This document shows positions 44,401 through 55,422 of a stretch of DNA of 64,000 nucleotides, piece by piece. The notes beneath the pieces are model-generated. The model saw only the letters and a program-made list of their open reading frames with translations. It did no database searches and was not told the origin of the DNA. The translations under genes were made by a program, and so were the position numbers. The stretch spans positions 36,945-100,944 of the forward strand of contig JAANBB010000116.1 in NCBI GenBank assembly GCA_014621425.1, read 5' to 3'. How positions within the stretch are numbered: position 1 is the first letter of the stretch; every line of letters begins with the position of its first letter. The stretch is from Cylindrodendrum hubeiense (taxonomy: Eukaryota > Ascomycota > Sordariomycetes > Hypocreales > Nectriaceae).

Positions 44401-46694
44401 GTTACGATGGGCGTTGTGGGATCGAGCTTGGAGCCATGCTATGCGAGGGCGAGGACATTCAAGGACGGGCAGCGCACGAAAATAAATACATCAGCCAATG
44501 TTAAGAAATAATCTCAGAGGTACACAGAATCTGGGCATCATCTACACCCTAACTGCACAGGAGGTGATTGATTCAGCTGTGTTGTGGGTCGGATAGTTCA
44601 GGGGTAGGATAAAATCGCTGTCCTCACAAAGTACTATAAATGAAGGTCGTATGTAGGTACACAAGCTCATATATGCTCCCATTATATTTTATGTGGTCAA
44701 ACTCTCTTATCGGGCCATATCTTATTGGATATTCAATCGACTTAGGAGAAGGGTTACGGCGAAAGCCAAGTCTGAATATGGAGACAATAAAGCAACCCCC
44801 TATAATGACCACAGCGCCAGGGCTAAAGTCATCCCTGCGCGGTAAATTGAAGTGCTTCGCAACATCACCTCAGCGCTGTGACACAGTGTATGCCACGCAT
44901 TAGTAGTATATTATTTCGGCACGAGCCAGCGCTGTAGCAGGTGTCGGAGACAGCCCGATCCGCAAGGGGCACTCATCCTTCAGCAAATTTATCCGAACAT
45001 TACTATTCGCACATACCATTATTACTGTTTGCATGCCAAGTATACCACTAAATGAGTAGTTATTGGTCAATGCCTTCATTAATTAATTAAGTACTATATT
45101 TAACTTTGTCGTCCCAGTATTTGTTGATCAGTCTATGAAACCGTGGGTGGGATATTATTGCATGAGGGAGTTCATATGATTAATTTATTTAAACAATACC
45201 TGGAAATAGCAATATACTCTCTTCCGGATCATACCCGGGCGCTTAAGATATACTCTCCTTTGAGGCGGCCCTTTTTTGGAAGACGTGAGGAGCGTTCTAA
45301 CGGACATACTACCTTACGTGTGGAAGCGGACCAGGCCGGAGGCAGGGCGAGCGCCGAGGGAGGGAACGCTTACCTACACAAGCTGCCACTACTGCCGCCG
45401 TTGATATTGCTGTGACGAGGAGGGAAGATGGAGGCATTGAGTTGATGTCGGGCTATTTTGAATGTGGGAATCGCACCTGGCCGGCCGGTCTGGTGAGTTG
45501 GAGCCATCTAGTCCTTCCATCTTGAACTTGAGAAGGAACTGGTGCTGAAACCGAGTTTAAAAGCAAAACACAAATGGGTTAGAAAAGCTTGTTTCCTTTT
45601 ACTTTGAGTGCAGTGGAATACGTGCAATACTCACGGTGCCAGTAGCAATCACATCGCCCAGCTAAATCGTCGGACCCGCGAAGATGGCGTCGATGTGAGT
45701 TGGAATCGAAAATAGGAATTGTCTGCTGTCGCATTCTGGCGAAGCTCGCTGTTGACATGAGTCTAAAATATGAATGGATGACTGGACCGGTCGACCTTGT
45801 CTGTGCTCCTAAAGCTAGAGTTGTTGAATTCCTTGGCGTGGGTTATGCAATTATTTCCTTTGTTAGAAATATGGCCGCCTACGATAAAGAATGTGAGCTC
45901 TACGGCAATATTCTATGTACGAAGCCATGTTTATATTTTGTTGTTGACAGATGCAGGTTGCGAGTTGATTGCAATCACTCAGCGAGAGAGATAGTGCTGT
46001 ACGGCACATATGAGTTTCCACGACGATAACCCTTCAAGGGAAATGGTTAAGAATAGAAAGAAACAGTATTCACTAATTATTAATAGATCTCTGGCAATAT
46101 CACACAAATTCATTTTGAAGCGGTATTGGTTGACACCGCCTGTTGGGAGTGGAGTTGCTAATGAGGAACCGACTCCGGCTTGGAAACAGTCTAATTCACA
46201 TTTTTAATTCTACTTATGCTATGGAGAACCTACAGTATTGTTCGATATTCAGATGTAGCTAAGCTGTTTGTATGACAGGTTATATTTCAGAGAATTTACT
46301 GATAGCGCTGTCAAGTTCACCATACGTCATCTGATAACTCCATCGACTATACCTGTGTTCGTAGAGTGACGATCTGCCACAGTGGGTACTTCCTAAGTCG
46401 CAATAAATAAAAGCCACAATTTTTGAGGCCCTCAATCTTTTACTTCTATTGATTTTTGACTTGCAAGGCAGACCGAAATCGAAGGAGAGAACCTCTATCA
46501 GACTGGGTGGATTGGTTGGAGCAGATTGATGATGGTAAAATGTCTTGTTTTTTCCTTTCGATATAACAGGGAGGAAGGCCAGATATTTATCCTTGATGAT
46601 CCGGTCATTCCGATACCCCTGGATCAATGATGCCGTCGGATGCCGACGATTTAGGTTGAAGTCTAATGCTGGGGATGACCGCCACTGAATCTAG
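41451..46694. other. Second gene-poor block
   Basis: About 5.2 kb without a recognisable gene. The first 350 bases are the promoter side of the LETM1-like gene. 42,660-42,800 and 45,000-46,600 are AT-rich (for example TTAATTAATTAAG near 45,080). Short ORFs at 42859-43168 (minus), 43397-43818 (minus) and 44002-44391 (plus) have no domain I recognise and no convincing splicing; some may be gene relics. A stretch near 44590 looks like a tRNA D-arm/A box but has no matching T arm. Confidence 0.45.
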
Positions 46695-46807
46695 GTTCTA
46701 TTGACAATACAATAAGATCTAGGTTTTATTGACAATGCAACCGCCACTGAAGATTTGGATATTTTGCAGAGCCGACTTTCCTATCGGACCTATTTGTCTG
46801 ACATCCT
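46695..46807 (+). repeat. LTR-like dispersed repeat, copy B
   Basis: Aligns with the minus strand of 8627-8730: GGTTCTATTGACAAT, then AGATCTAGGTTTTATTGACA, then CCACTGA, TTTTGCAGAGCCGACTTTCC and TGTCTGACATCCT in the same order. It carries one insertion of about six bases and otherwise mostly C/T or A/G differences. It stops six bases before the start codon of the F-box-like relic. Confidence 0.6.
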
Positions 46808-46812
46808 CCCTG

Positions 46813-47339
46813 ATGAACCTTCCCTTCGAAGTCCTCGATGTGATCGCGTCTCCGCTGCCGAAATCCGTCCTCCTCTGCTTGCGATCGCTTAATCTCACGT
46901 TTTTGTTTGTCGCCACGCCTGGAGCATGTTGTAGCCTCCATTCCTACCTCGGCGGAAATGAAGAAGAGCGTTTTATTCGAGTTGCCAAGTCTAGAAAGCT
47001 ATGCGGCCTGATCCAGCTCTTCACCAATAAAAGCTCCGGCATTTCCACTGCCCGTCGCCTGAAACCACTGGGCACGGCGTTTTTACGCGTTGCACTGGAA
47101 TTTCTCATTCGTCGGAAGAACTCTTGAAATATATCTGTTGGGCTTCTAAAGCTTACAGCGACTGCGACAACTTACTGGAGCCTCGAGGCGATCTGAGAGA
47201 GGAAGCGTTGTATAATACGTATCGGGATGGGCGGAAACTTGAGGATGCATGCCTGACTAAGGAGGAGGCGGCAATGGATCTTCTGCTCTCTGTGGTGCAT
47301 GCCAGGTGTACGGAGATGCCGCCGAACGGGGAACAATAG
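46813..47339 (+). pseudogene. F-box-like protein relic
   Basis: The first part, from ATG 46813, begins MNLPFEVLDVIASPLPKSVL, which has the Leu-Pro...Ile/Leu...Leu pattern of an F-box at the usual N-terminal position. That frame stops at 47127. A second open stretch in another frame (EELLKYICWASKAY, then RDGRKLEDACLTKEEAAMDLL) runs on to 47339 and looks like its continuation after a frameshift or an unrecognised intron. F-box proteins recruit substrates to SCF ubiquitin ligases, but this copy is short and probably inactive. Confidence 0.4.
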
Positions 47340-48708
47340 TAGACCAGAGGGATAGATGATGTAAACCCCGCCAATATGTATTTGGACGTCTCTTGATTAC
47401 CAAACAAAAGGAGTCAGTGGCTTGATATCTGATTAAAAATAAAAATAATTAACGTGGCGGCCAAGTACCGAGAGGCGATTGCCTCGTGGCATCCGGAGGA
47501 CAGTGTCGGCTTGAGCCGATGGTCACATTCCACAGGTCGGTACGGAGCAGGTGGCGAGTGCCCCTCGTCCGAGGCATGCGCGAGCTAGCGCTGGCAACTG
47601 GTCGTGTTTCCATTTTAGCGTATAGATTGTCTGCAACGGGTCCGCATGCAGATAGAGTCGCATTATTAATGCAGGTTCACGGCCAGCAGAGCAAGCACGG
47701 ATGAATGGAGGGGTGAATTAAGGAACGGATTGACGGCAGGCGACTCGATGCCGGGACTCCCACGTCAGGCCGGCATGCGACTGGTGGAAGCCGGAAGCAA
47801 GATGGGGGGAAGATGGGGGAAGCGAGGAGGACTTGTTCCCGATACTCTGCATAGATACCTGAGTGCCGCTAGTCCATTTCCCCATGTTTCCGTCTGCGCC
47901 TGGCTTGTCGATCTCCCCAGACGGAGTTTGGGGACTTTATGCCCTTTTCCCCCATGACCTGTCTCACATGTGCCCGAGATCCCCCGGAGGTTCGGAGCCC
48001 GGCGGCATTCAGTACGTACTGTTTCGCGCAGGAACCAAGAGGATTGTGTTGCAATGGGAAAAGGCAGCGACGTGAGAGGCTGGAAACATGCAAGAATCCT
48101 GGGGGAAGGCGCATGCCGAGTGGCCCCTGCCCACCCTGGAGAACAGTAGCCCGGGCCCGGGCCATGGGCCTACCACCGGGACTTGGCTTGGCGCTGGCCT
48201 GTGCTCGCGTTTTCCGTGGTGGCTTGTTCCTTCCAGGGAAGGAACGGTCCCCCCCAACGCTCATTCCCCGGTCGCTCATTCGCTCATTCGCTGGCCCTCA
48301 ACACCGTCCCTCCGGCACCCCTCCATCCTTGGACCATCCTACTTTCTGCCGCTTCTTTCTCTTCTTCCTCCTCTATCACACTTCGCTCTCTGCCGCTGGT
48401 TTCTCTGTGCTTCTCCCTTGCTTCAGCGTCACTTGTCACATTCGAGATTATGGCCTTCTTCTTCTGCTGAAATTGCGCCGCTCTATCCGGCCCGCTGTCG
48501 CGTTCCACCGACCGACACACCCCTGTCTGTCTCAACACTCTGACCTGACCGTTGGAATTGTCACTTCCGGCCGCGCCCGCTCCCCTCGGACCACTCCCCG
48601 ATACCGACACAAAACTACCAGCACGAGCCCTCACGACACTCTCGCTCGAAATCCCCCGCTGCGCGCGCAATTGTGCAATCGACGGCCTAGTTTCTGCGGT
48701 CGCCTAGA
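47340..48708. other. Intergenic region upstream of adenylate kinase
   Basis: About 1.4 kb, GC-rich from 47,700. Long overlapping ORFs on both strands look like composition artefacts with no domains. The last 400 bases are pyrimidine-rich (CTTCTTCCTCCTC), as expected of a fungal promoter or leader. Confidence 0.45.
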
Positions 48709-49604
48709 ATGAGACTGAACAAGGCGGCAAGAGTCATCCTCTTCGGCGCACCCGGCGTGGGCAAAGGAACCCAGAGCGAGCGCCTGCTTAGTCGCTTCCC
48801 TCAACTCAACACAATCAGCACCGGCGATCTCCTGCGATACAATGTCAAGAACAGGACCCCTCTTGGTGAGTGTCCTCGACTCCGAGTCTTCACCTCCAAT
48901 CCCCGCCTTCCGGCCTCTCCGTCGCTAACCACAGTGCGCTGCTAGGAATCAAGGTTGAGGGCACAATGAAGTCGGGTGGCCTCGTTGCCGACGACCTCAT
49001 GCTCCGCCTCATCTCCAACGAACTCTTCACCCGCGGCTGGCTCAAGGGCCAAGGCCCCCCGAGCGTCATAACCCTGGCTTCAGAGGCTACCACCTCCACT
49101 GAACACTCCTCGTACGACCGACCCCCGATTGACACGCTCGTTGCCTCTCCCTTCCACTTCGACGAGCACACGCCGCCCCGCGTTTCCAACGACCCCGCTG
49201 CCTCTTTCATCCTCGATGGCTTCCCTCGTACCGCCCCCCAGGCCGGTACCCTTGATAAGATCGTCCCAATCAACCTGGTCGTGTCCATCAAGACTCCCCT
49301 CTCCGTTATTATGGAGCGCATCGCCGGTCGCTGGGTCCACGAGCCCTCTGGCCGTGTCTACAACACGACCTTCAACACTCCCCGCGTTCCCGGCCGCGAC
49401 GACCTCACTGGCGAGCCCCTCATTCAGCGGGCCGACGACTCTGAGGAAGTCTACCGCGCTCGCTTCCGGAAATTTCAGGAAACGAGCGAACCTGTTCTCA
49501 ACCATTATGCCAAGAAGGGCGTTCTGGTCGAGGTCGAGGGTATGAGCAGCGACGAAATCAGCCCCAAGCTATATGCAGAGTTTGAGAAGCGTTTCGTCAA
49601 ATGA
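48709..49604 (+). CDS. ADK2: Mitochondrial GTP:AMP phosphotransferase (adenylate kinase 3 type)
   Basis: Exons 48709-48865 and 48946-49604 (80-nt intron, GTGAGT donor, GCTAAC branch, GCTAG acceptor) give 271 residues. The enzyme transfers phosphate from GTP to AMP in the mitochondrial matrix. The P-loop [10 protein letters not shown] is at about residues 14-23, followed by [20 protein letters not shown] (AMP binding) and a short LID with [13 protein letters not shown] and [10 protein letters not shown], lacking the zinc-binding Cys of bacterial enzymes. A roughly 45-residue insertion between the NMP-binding region and FILDGFPRT (low-complexity, Ser/Thr/Pro-rich) makes it longer than the typical 220-230. 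The N-terminus is basic but very short for a presequence, as in yeast Adk2. Confidence 0.92.
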
Positions 49605-51075
49605 TCTCATGCTTATGTTTATGTTGACCATGCATTATTCTTTCATGTATTATTTCCACCTATTTTACCAGTTATTTCTTATAGGAGTTGATTGCGGTTT
49701 TTTGGATGCTACTGGGTCAATATCCCGTAGCAGAGACCGCCGGCAGTGCCCACCGGGTCTGATGGGTTGACTGGAAATTTGGGAACTCGTAGTCTTTTTT
49801 AAGACTACACAGCCTACAAGAAATAAACTTGACGAAACCAAATGTACAAGCGTAGTCCTGCTTCGGCGGGACTATCCACTTAACGCGCGCGTATGGGTAT
49901 CTTACTGAGCTCACCATTGACGGGTCCCGTCGCCAACTCAAAAGTGAATGATTCGTTATATGAAATATCACGAGTATCCCGGATTCATTCTTCTAGTATC
50001 TCCGTAGGAATCAACATGCTTTCGGCACCCCAAACTCATAACAGAGAGCGGGCATAGTACTAGCAGCATCTGTTACAGGCAACGAGCTCACTCGTATTAG
50101 TTGATCGAGTGTGTGCCGGAACTGCACAGACGCCCAGGGCCAGAATTAGCAGACGAGCCAGCTACAGAAATGCACTGTGCCGGCTCTCATTATTGATTCG
50201 CTGTGATGCGTATGTGACGTTCCAATTGCGAGTATCAAAGCAGCCATTTGAAGTTTAGTCCAACTGACCAGGTTGCCCCGCGCATTATATGCGAACATCA
50301 TGCCACATTTGAAACTCCAGACATTGTTCGGAAGCATATAGGTCATGCACGACGCGGCCGCACCTTCGGCACTTTGTAGATGTGCGTCAACCCCTGATCC
50401 GTCGTGCGCCCGACAACCATCTTGCCAACCATTGACGGGCTGGACTTACAAAAATAGACTAGTATTTCCACCTCGACTATTTTCGACATGACAGGGAGTA
50501 TTCCCCGGACCCGCTTTTGAGTCACTGCGGAATAGTCATTCAGGGGTTATATGTATTCTAGAGCCGCAGGTGGGGTCTGGAGTGATAGTGCAGGTTGTTC
50601 GCGCCGTGTATGAGACGTACGAGTCGAGACATAGGCCTGGGTTGTCGTCGCCGCTTGTTGCGCAGTCAGGAGTGGAGGTGCTCGCATTGGTTGTCGGGAG
50701 TGAGACTGGTTAGCATTGGGTGTCCAAGTAATGGTTAGATGGAAGAGGCTGTTGTTCGAGGGAGAGAGAAGGCCATTGCCACCGATGCTGCTGTTGGGGA
50801 TAGTTACACGCTCGACGGGAAGATTCGGATTGTGATTGCGGTGACAAGGGCAGTTCTTCCTACAAACACCTGTTTAACATGGATGCAATGCGACCACGGA
50901 CATGTGTGAAGGGATGACTTGTAGAGCTACCTGGCGGACCCCCAGACCGCCCCTTTAAAAGGAGTCATAGGGTCGTCATATGGTCTATGTAGGGAGATAA
51001 TGTATGCCGATTTCGGCCTGCATCTTTGTTGAACCATGATAACTTTGTTCAACATTCTTATCGATAGAGCATAGC
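49605..51075. other. Intergenic region, no gene recognised
   Basis: About 1.5 kb between the adenylate kinase and ARG1 promoter. Only short ORFs without features are present. 50,540-50,880 reads on the minus strand as a Pro/Thr/Ser/Asn-rich degenerate stretch that could be a relic of a secreted protein gene, but nothing identifiable remains. Confidence 0.45.
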
Positions 51076-51082
51076 TGAGTCA
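51076..51082 (+). promoter_or_regulatory. Gcn4/CPC1-type site upstream of ARG1
   Basis: A perfect palindromic TGAGTCA lies 140 bases upstream of the ARG1 start codon. This is the binding site of Gcn4/CPC1/CpcA, which activates arginine and other amino-acid genes on starvation. Its position in front of argininosuccinate synthase fits general (cross-pathway) control. Confidence 0.7.
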
Positions 51083-51221
51083 CAGCACATTTTGCCCCGC
51101 ACTAGAAAACCTTTGCTCGCTGCCCCTCAGAATTCTTATTTTACTTCCATTAGTTCACCGCACCACATCCAATCTGCAATCACCGACGTTTTTCCCTCGT
51201 CAACGAAAACTACCGCCCATC

Positions 51222-53618
51222 ATGTCTTCGAAGCGAGTTTGTCTGTAAGCATTGCCCCATTCCTGCTAGTTGGGACTTGACTGATCCTTGCCTCCAGCGC
51301 CTACTCCGGAGGTAAGCGTGCCCCGCCATTTCAATTGCCCCCTCATGCGACTACCCCGCGCTACGCTTCTCGGACTTCGCTTTTGGCCAGCTCGAATTGA
51401 CAATTGACTTATAGGTCTCGATACTTCCACCATCCTCAAGTGGCTCATTCTCGAGGGCTACACCGTCGTCGTACGTTTCTGATATCCGATCCCGCCCGCG
51501 ATGGCCTTGCCGACCGTAAAACATTCTGACTCTTTGACGTAGTGCTTCCTTGCCGATGTCGGTCAGGAGGAGGACTTCCCCGCCGTCGAGAAGAAGGCTC
51601 TGGCTCTCGGTGCCGAGCGCATGATCATCGACAACCTCCAGCAGGAGTTTGTTGATGAGCTGATCTTCCCCGCCATCCAATGTTTGTCAACCCTGCCTTC
51701 GTTGTTGGATATGCATCGAGAGAGCTCAGCACTGATACCATGCAACAGGTAACGCTATCTACGAGGACCGATACCTCCTCGGAACCTCCCTGGCTCGCCC
51801 TGTCATTGCGCGAGCTCAGGTCCGAGCTGCCCAGAAGTACAAGTGTGACTTCCTCAGCCACGGTTGCACTGGCAAGGGCGTAAGTTTTCTGTATACACCC
51901 TCTCTTGAGCTTGATGCTAACATGCGCAAATAGAACGAGTAAGTCAATTCCTTACAAGACATCGAAAACGGTCAACTTAATACTTACGCTTCTTTTACAG
52001 CCAGGTTCGCTTTGAGCTTGCGTGGAAGGCCTGCGATCCTTCCATCTCCATCATCGCCCCTTGGAGACTTCCCAAGTTCTTCAACCGATTCCAGTCAGTT
52101 TTGCCCCCCTACTCGAGGCTTCTGAACCTTGCAGGCAACCTCTTCAATGGCCCTGTTATTCAGAAGCCCGCTCTTTTTGTTTTGTTTTGAGAAGTTACTG
52201 ACTGTCATTGGATAGGGGCCGTGCCGATCTTCTGAAGTTCGCCGCTGAGAACGACATCCCCGTGTCCTCCTCCCCCAAGGCCCCGTGGTCTATGGATGGT
52301 ACGTCAAAGTTATTCAAGCGTGCTGAACCTTTCAATTGACACCAAACGCAGACAACCTGGCCCATTGCTCATACGAGTCCGGCATTCTGGTAAGTGCAGA
52401 ACCTTGGCCTGTTATTCTCCAGCTTGGTGGATGATGAAGAGAACGGGCCAGAGGTTTACTGATAAACATGTCTGGAGCAATCGCTAATCATAATTTAATT
52501 ACAGGAGAAGCCCGAGTTGGAGCCCCCTGCTAACCTGTGGACCCGTACCGTCGGTAAGCTCAGATTTGCCTACGGAAGTATCCGAAGAAGAGCAAATTAA
52601 GCTAATTTTTACGCAGATCCTCTTAAGGCCCCCGACGTGCCAACCAAGTTCACCCTTCACTTTGCTAAGGGTATCCCCACCAAGTTGGAGATTGGTGGCG
52701 AGGAAGTCGTCGGCTCGCTGGAGATCTTCAAGGCCCTCAACAAGGTCGGCCATGACAACGGTAATATTGGCCCCTGGAAATGGCAAACTAGATACTAATT
52801 GTTGACAGGTGTCGGCCGAATTGACATCGTGGAGTCGCGTTTCATTGGTACGTGCTACTCTAATCCCATATCTGGTTATGATACTAATAATTATATTTAG
52901 GTCTCAAGAGCCGTGGATGGTTAGTTTTCTTCATTTCCTTTCAATGTGCTGAAGTTGCGAATATTCCCTGTTTGGGAATTTATCTTCAACTAGCTCTCAA
53001 CGATTTGTGCCTACCTCTGGATTTGCACCAGACAACTGGTTCACATACGAGCTGGCCTCGAGACTTAAAGTTTGGCCGATTAATACTGACTCTACTGTTA
53101 ACAGTTACGACACCCCTGGACTGACCATTGCCCGTCTTGCCCACATCGAGTAAGTAAACTTGACTTCAATTCGCATTATATTTCTAACTTCGTCACAGTA
53201 TCGAGGGACTGGTCCTCGACTCCCGAGTACGAACCCTCCGTGACCGTAACGTCACCACCGAGTGGTCACAATGCCTGTACAACGGTACGCATTTCCCTTC
53301 CACTTTCGAGCCTCATACTAACTTAGACCAGGCATGTACTTCAGCCCCGAGCGAGAGTTCCTCGAGAACTCCATCGTCTTCTCCCAGAAGAACGTCAACG
53401 GACAGGTCCACATGATGGTCTACAAGGGCAGCGCCTATGTCCTCGGACGTTCCAGCGAGACCAGCAACCTCTACTCGGAGATTGAGGCTTCTATGGACAC
53501 TCTGGAGGGATTCTCCCCTGAGGACACCAGCGGTTTCATTGCCATCCAGGCCATCCGACTTGAGAAGTACGGTGCCCAGAAGATCAAGGATGGCGAGCCT
53601 CTTGCTAAGGCCAACTAA
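51222..53618 (+). CDS. ARG1: Argininosuccinate synthase, 16 exons
   Basis: Joins citrulline and aspartate with ATP in arginine synthesis; cytosolic. Exons: 51222-51244, 51298-51311, 51415-51470, 51543-51681, 51749-51879, 51934-51938, 52001-52093, 52216-52298, 52352-52389, 52505-52553, 52617-52760, 52811-52849, 52901-52919, 53105-53149, 53199-53284, 53332-53618. They sum to 1,251 nt, 416 residues, the normal length. The ATP-binding loop AYSGGLDTS is assembled from exons 1-3. Further marks are [57 protein letters not shown] and ESRFIGLKSRGCYDTPG. Exon 6 is only 5 nt and encodes Asn plus two bases of Asp in GNDQ; without it the frame is lost. The density of introns is unusual for a fungal housekeeping gene. 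A Gcn4-type site lies upstream. Confidence 0.95.
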
Positions 53619-54262
53619 ACTCTGTGCACATTGGCAAAGGAAATAAAAAAGAAGCCAACGCGCTGGTAATCTTCGGAGTTTGTATAAATTAGTTCATCCA
53701 GAAAAGTCGAGATTAACTCACTAAATTACACCGCGAGTCTCATTTATTTCTATGTTTCTAGCCTTTTCCCAAAGTGGGTTGGCAACATCTTTCCATGACT
53801 GCCATATAAGCCAAGGGAAGAAATGACCATTGAAGAACACAGCATTGACATGTACTAGAACCCCCAACTCCCTAGGCAAGCCTAATGTGTTTCCTAGAGT
53901 CGCCATTGGCCTGGTCCGAGTTCGGTACATCCATGTTGTGGTAGATGGAATATGAATCAATGTGGTAGATTGCGATAAAAAGATTTGTACTATGTTTACA
54001 GAGTTGAAGAAACAAGGAAAACCCCGACAATAGAGCTCCGTTAAATCAACAGGTTCGTAACATGCCTCGGCTCGATACGTTCCTTCTATGCAGCTCCGTC
54101 CGTGTTCCCCAAGATAGACCAGCCACTGCCTAAATGGCTGCGGCTCTTGACATAAGAAAACCCTAATAACTTCCAATCCCTGATACTTGTGTAGACACCC
54201 GATAGATCCCGGATACTTGTGTAGACACCCTATAGAACACCGATAAACGCCCGACTAGCCAT
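53619..54262. other. Convergent intergenic region between ARG1 and ERD2-like genes
   Basis: About 640 bases. It contains a tandem 30-bp duplication at about 54181-54243 (GATACTTGTGTAGACACCC, twice) just beyond the ERD2-like stop codon, probably in its 3' UTR. A minus-strand ORF here lacks any domain and is not called. Confidence 0.6.
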
Positions 54263-55422
54263 TTAGTCGCGCCATTCCTCACCGGCTCGGATGCCACTGG
54301 GGCCGCTACCCTGCGCGTGATCGGGACGCAGGGGCGTCTCCTCGTCGTCATCATCCAGAGCCCTCGCCAGCTCATCCGGGTCCTGCATCTTAGCATCGGG
54401 GTCGACGACACCGTGTAGCTCATCATCGTCGTCGCTGTCTCGGCGCGATTGCTCCGCCTCCATGACACCGTCGTCGGCGCTGACGGAAATGCCACGCGCA
54501 CCCCACTTGGGCCGGGCACCGCCGCGTCGTGTATCGCTGTCGTCGTGGAGGCCGGGGATGCTCTCCTCGTCCTCCTCGGCAAATTCCACGCGCTTGCCAA
54601 AGATACGTCGCAGAAGCCACCCACGGCGCATGTCGTCGGCGTCGACGACACCACCACCTCGGAGCTTGACGCGCTGGCGAGTGTAGTATACCCAGGCAAA
54701 GTCGACATATAGGGCCGTCTGGATAATGCCAAAGATGACGGAGACGGTATCGGGCTTCTGGGTCTCGAACTCTCGGAGGAACCAGTTGACGCAGTAGAAG
54801 GCTCGGTAGGAGCCGAGGGTGAGGAGATAGAAGGAATCGATAACGGTGGGGACGGTCGTCTGCCTGAGGAGGAGCAGCTGGGGGAGGACGCAGACAGATT
54901 CGAGGATCTGGGAGAAGACCCACATCCACTGGATAAGTCAGTACATGCTGTCCAAACATAGAGCACTGGGGCGAGTGAGGGGAGGCGACTTACGTTTCGG
55001 AATCCCCAGGAACTCTCGAAGATCATCATAGTGAATGGCGACAGGATGAAAGAGCCTCCGAGGACGAAGGCACCAATCTTCCACGAAATCTCACGTTCGC
55101 GCGAGCGAGGGAAGAGCCATTGCATGATGCCGAGAATGTAGAAGGAGGAGAGGATATAGAAGACCTTGAAGATGAAATTCCATGCCGAGCTCTCGGAGAA
55201 GATGTCGAGGTAGCGTGTACAGAAGACCAAGGCGTAGAGAATCTGGGTGACGAGAGAGACACCCTCGGCGCTGCGGTTGCGATGGATGGCGAAGATGAGG
55301 ATGCACTTGGAGAGCAAATGGGACAGGTCGCCCAAAATTCGGAATACCTTGGTATGGTGTCAGTAACGAGAGAGATTGTACCGTAGTCACCGTGTACAAG
55401 TACTCACTTTAAACACGCTCAT
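54263..55422 (-). CDS. ERD2: ER lumen protein-retaining (HDEL/KDEL) receptor
   Basis: Exons 55422-55408, 55347-54994 and 54928-54263 give 344 residues. The 15-nt first exon encodes MSVFK and splices to VFRILGDLSHLLSKCILI, the conserved start of Erd2. The receptor returns HDEL/KDEL-bearing chaperones from Golgi to ER. Family segments are KCILIFAIHRNRSAEGVSL, FCTRYLDIF, QLLLLRQTTVPTVIDSFYLLTLGSYRAFYCVNW and VIFGIIQTALYVDFAWVYYTR, covering seven transmembrane helices within about the first 225 residues. After VKLRGGG comes an extra tail of about 115 residues, very acidic (DDDDELHG, DDDDEET), absent from the roughly 215-residue yeast and animal proteins. The tail would be cytosolic. Confidence 0.93.

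Noticed and set aside
44589..44640. tRNA-like stretch TAGTTCAGGGGTAGGAT
   Set aside because: It looks like a D arm/A box but there is no T-arm partner (TTCGANTCC) at a suitable distance and no acceptor pairing.
47939..48712. 257-codon plus-strand ORF upstream of adenylate kinase
   Set aside because: No domain, Pro/Arg/Ser composition of GC-rich leader sequence, and it overlaps the ADK2 start in another frame.
53721..54176. 151-codon minus-strand ORF between ARG1 and ERD2
   Set aside because: No domain; it overlaps the expected 3' UTRs and a 30-bp duplication.
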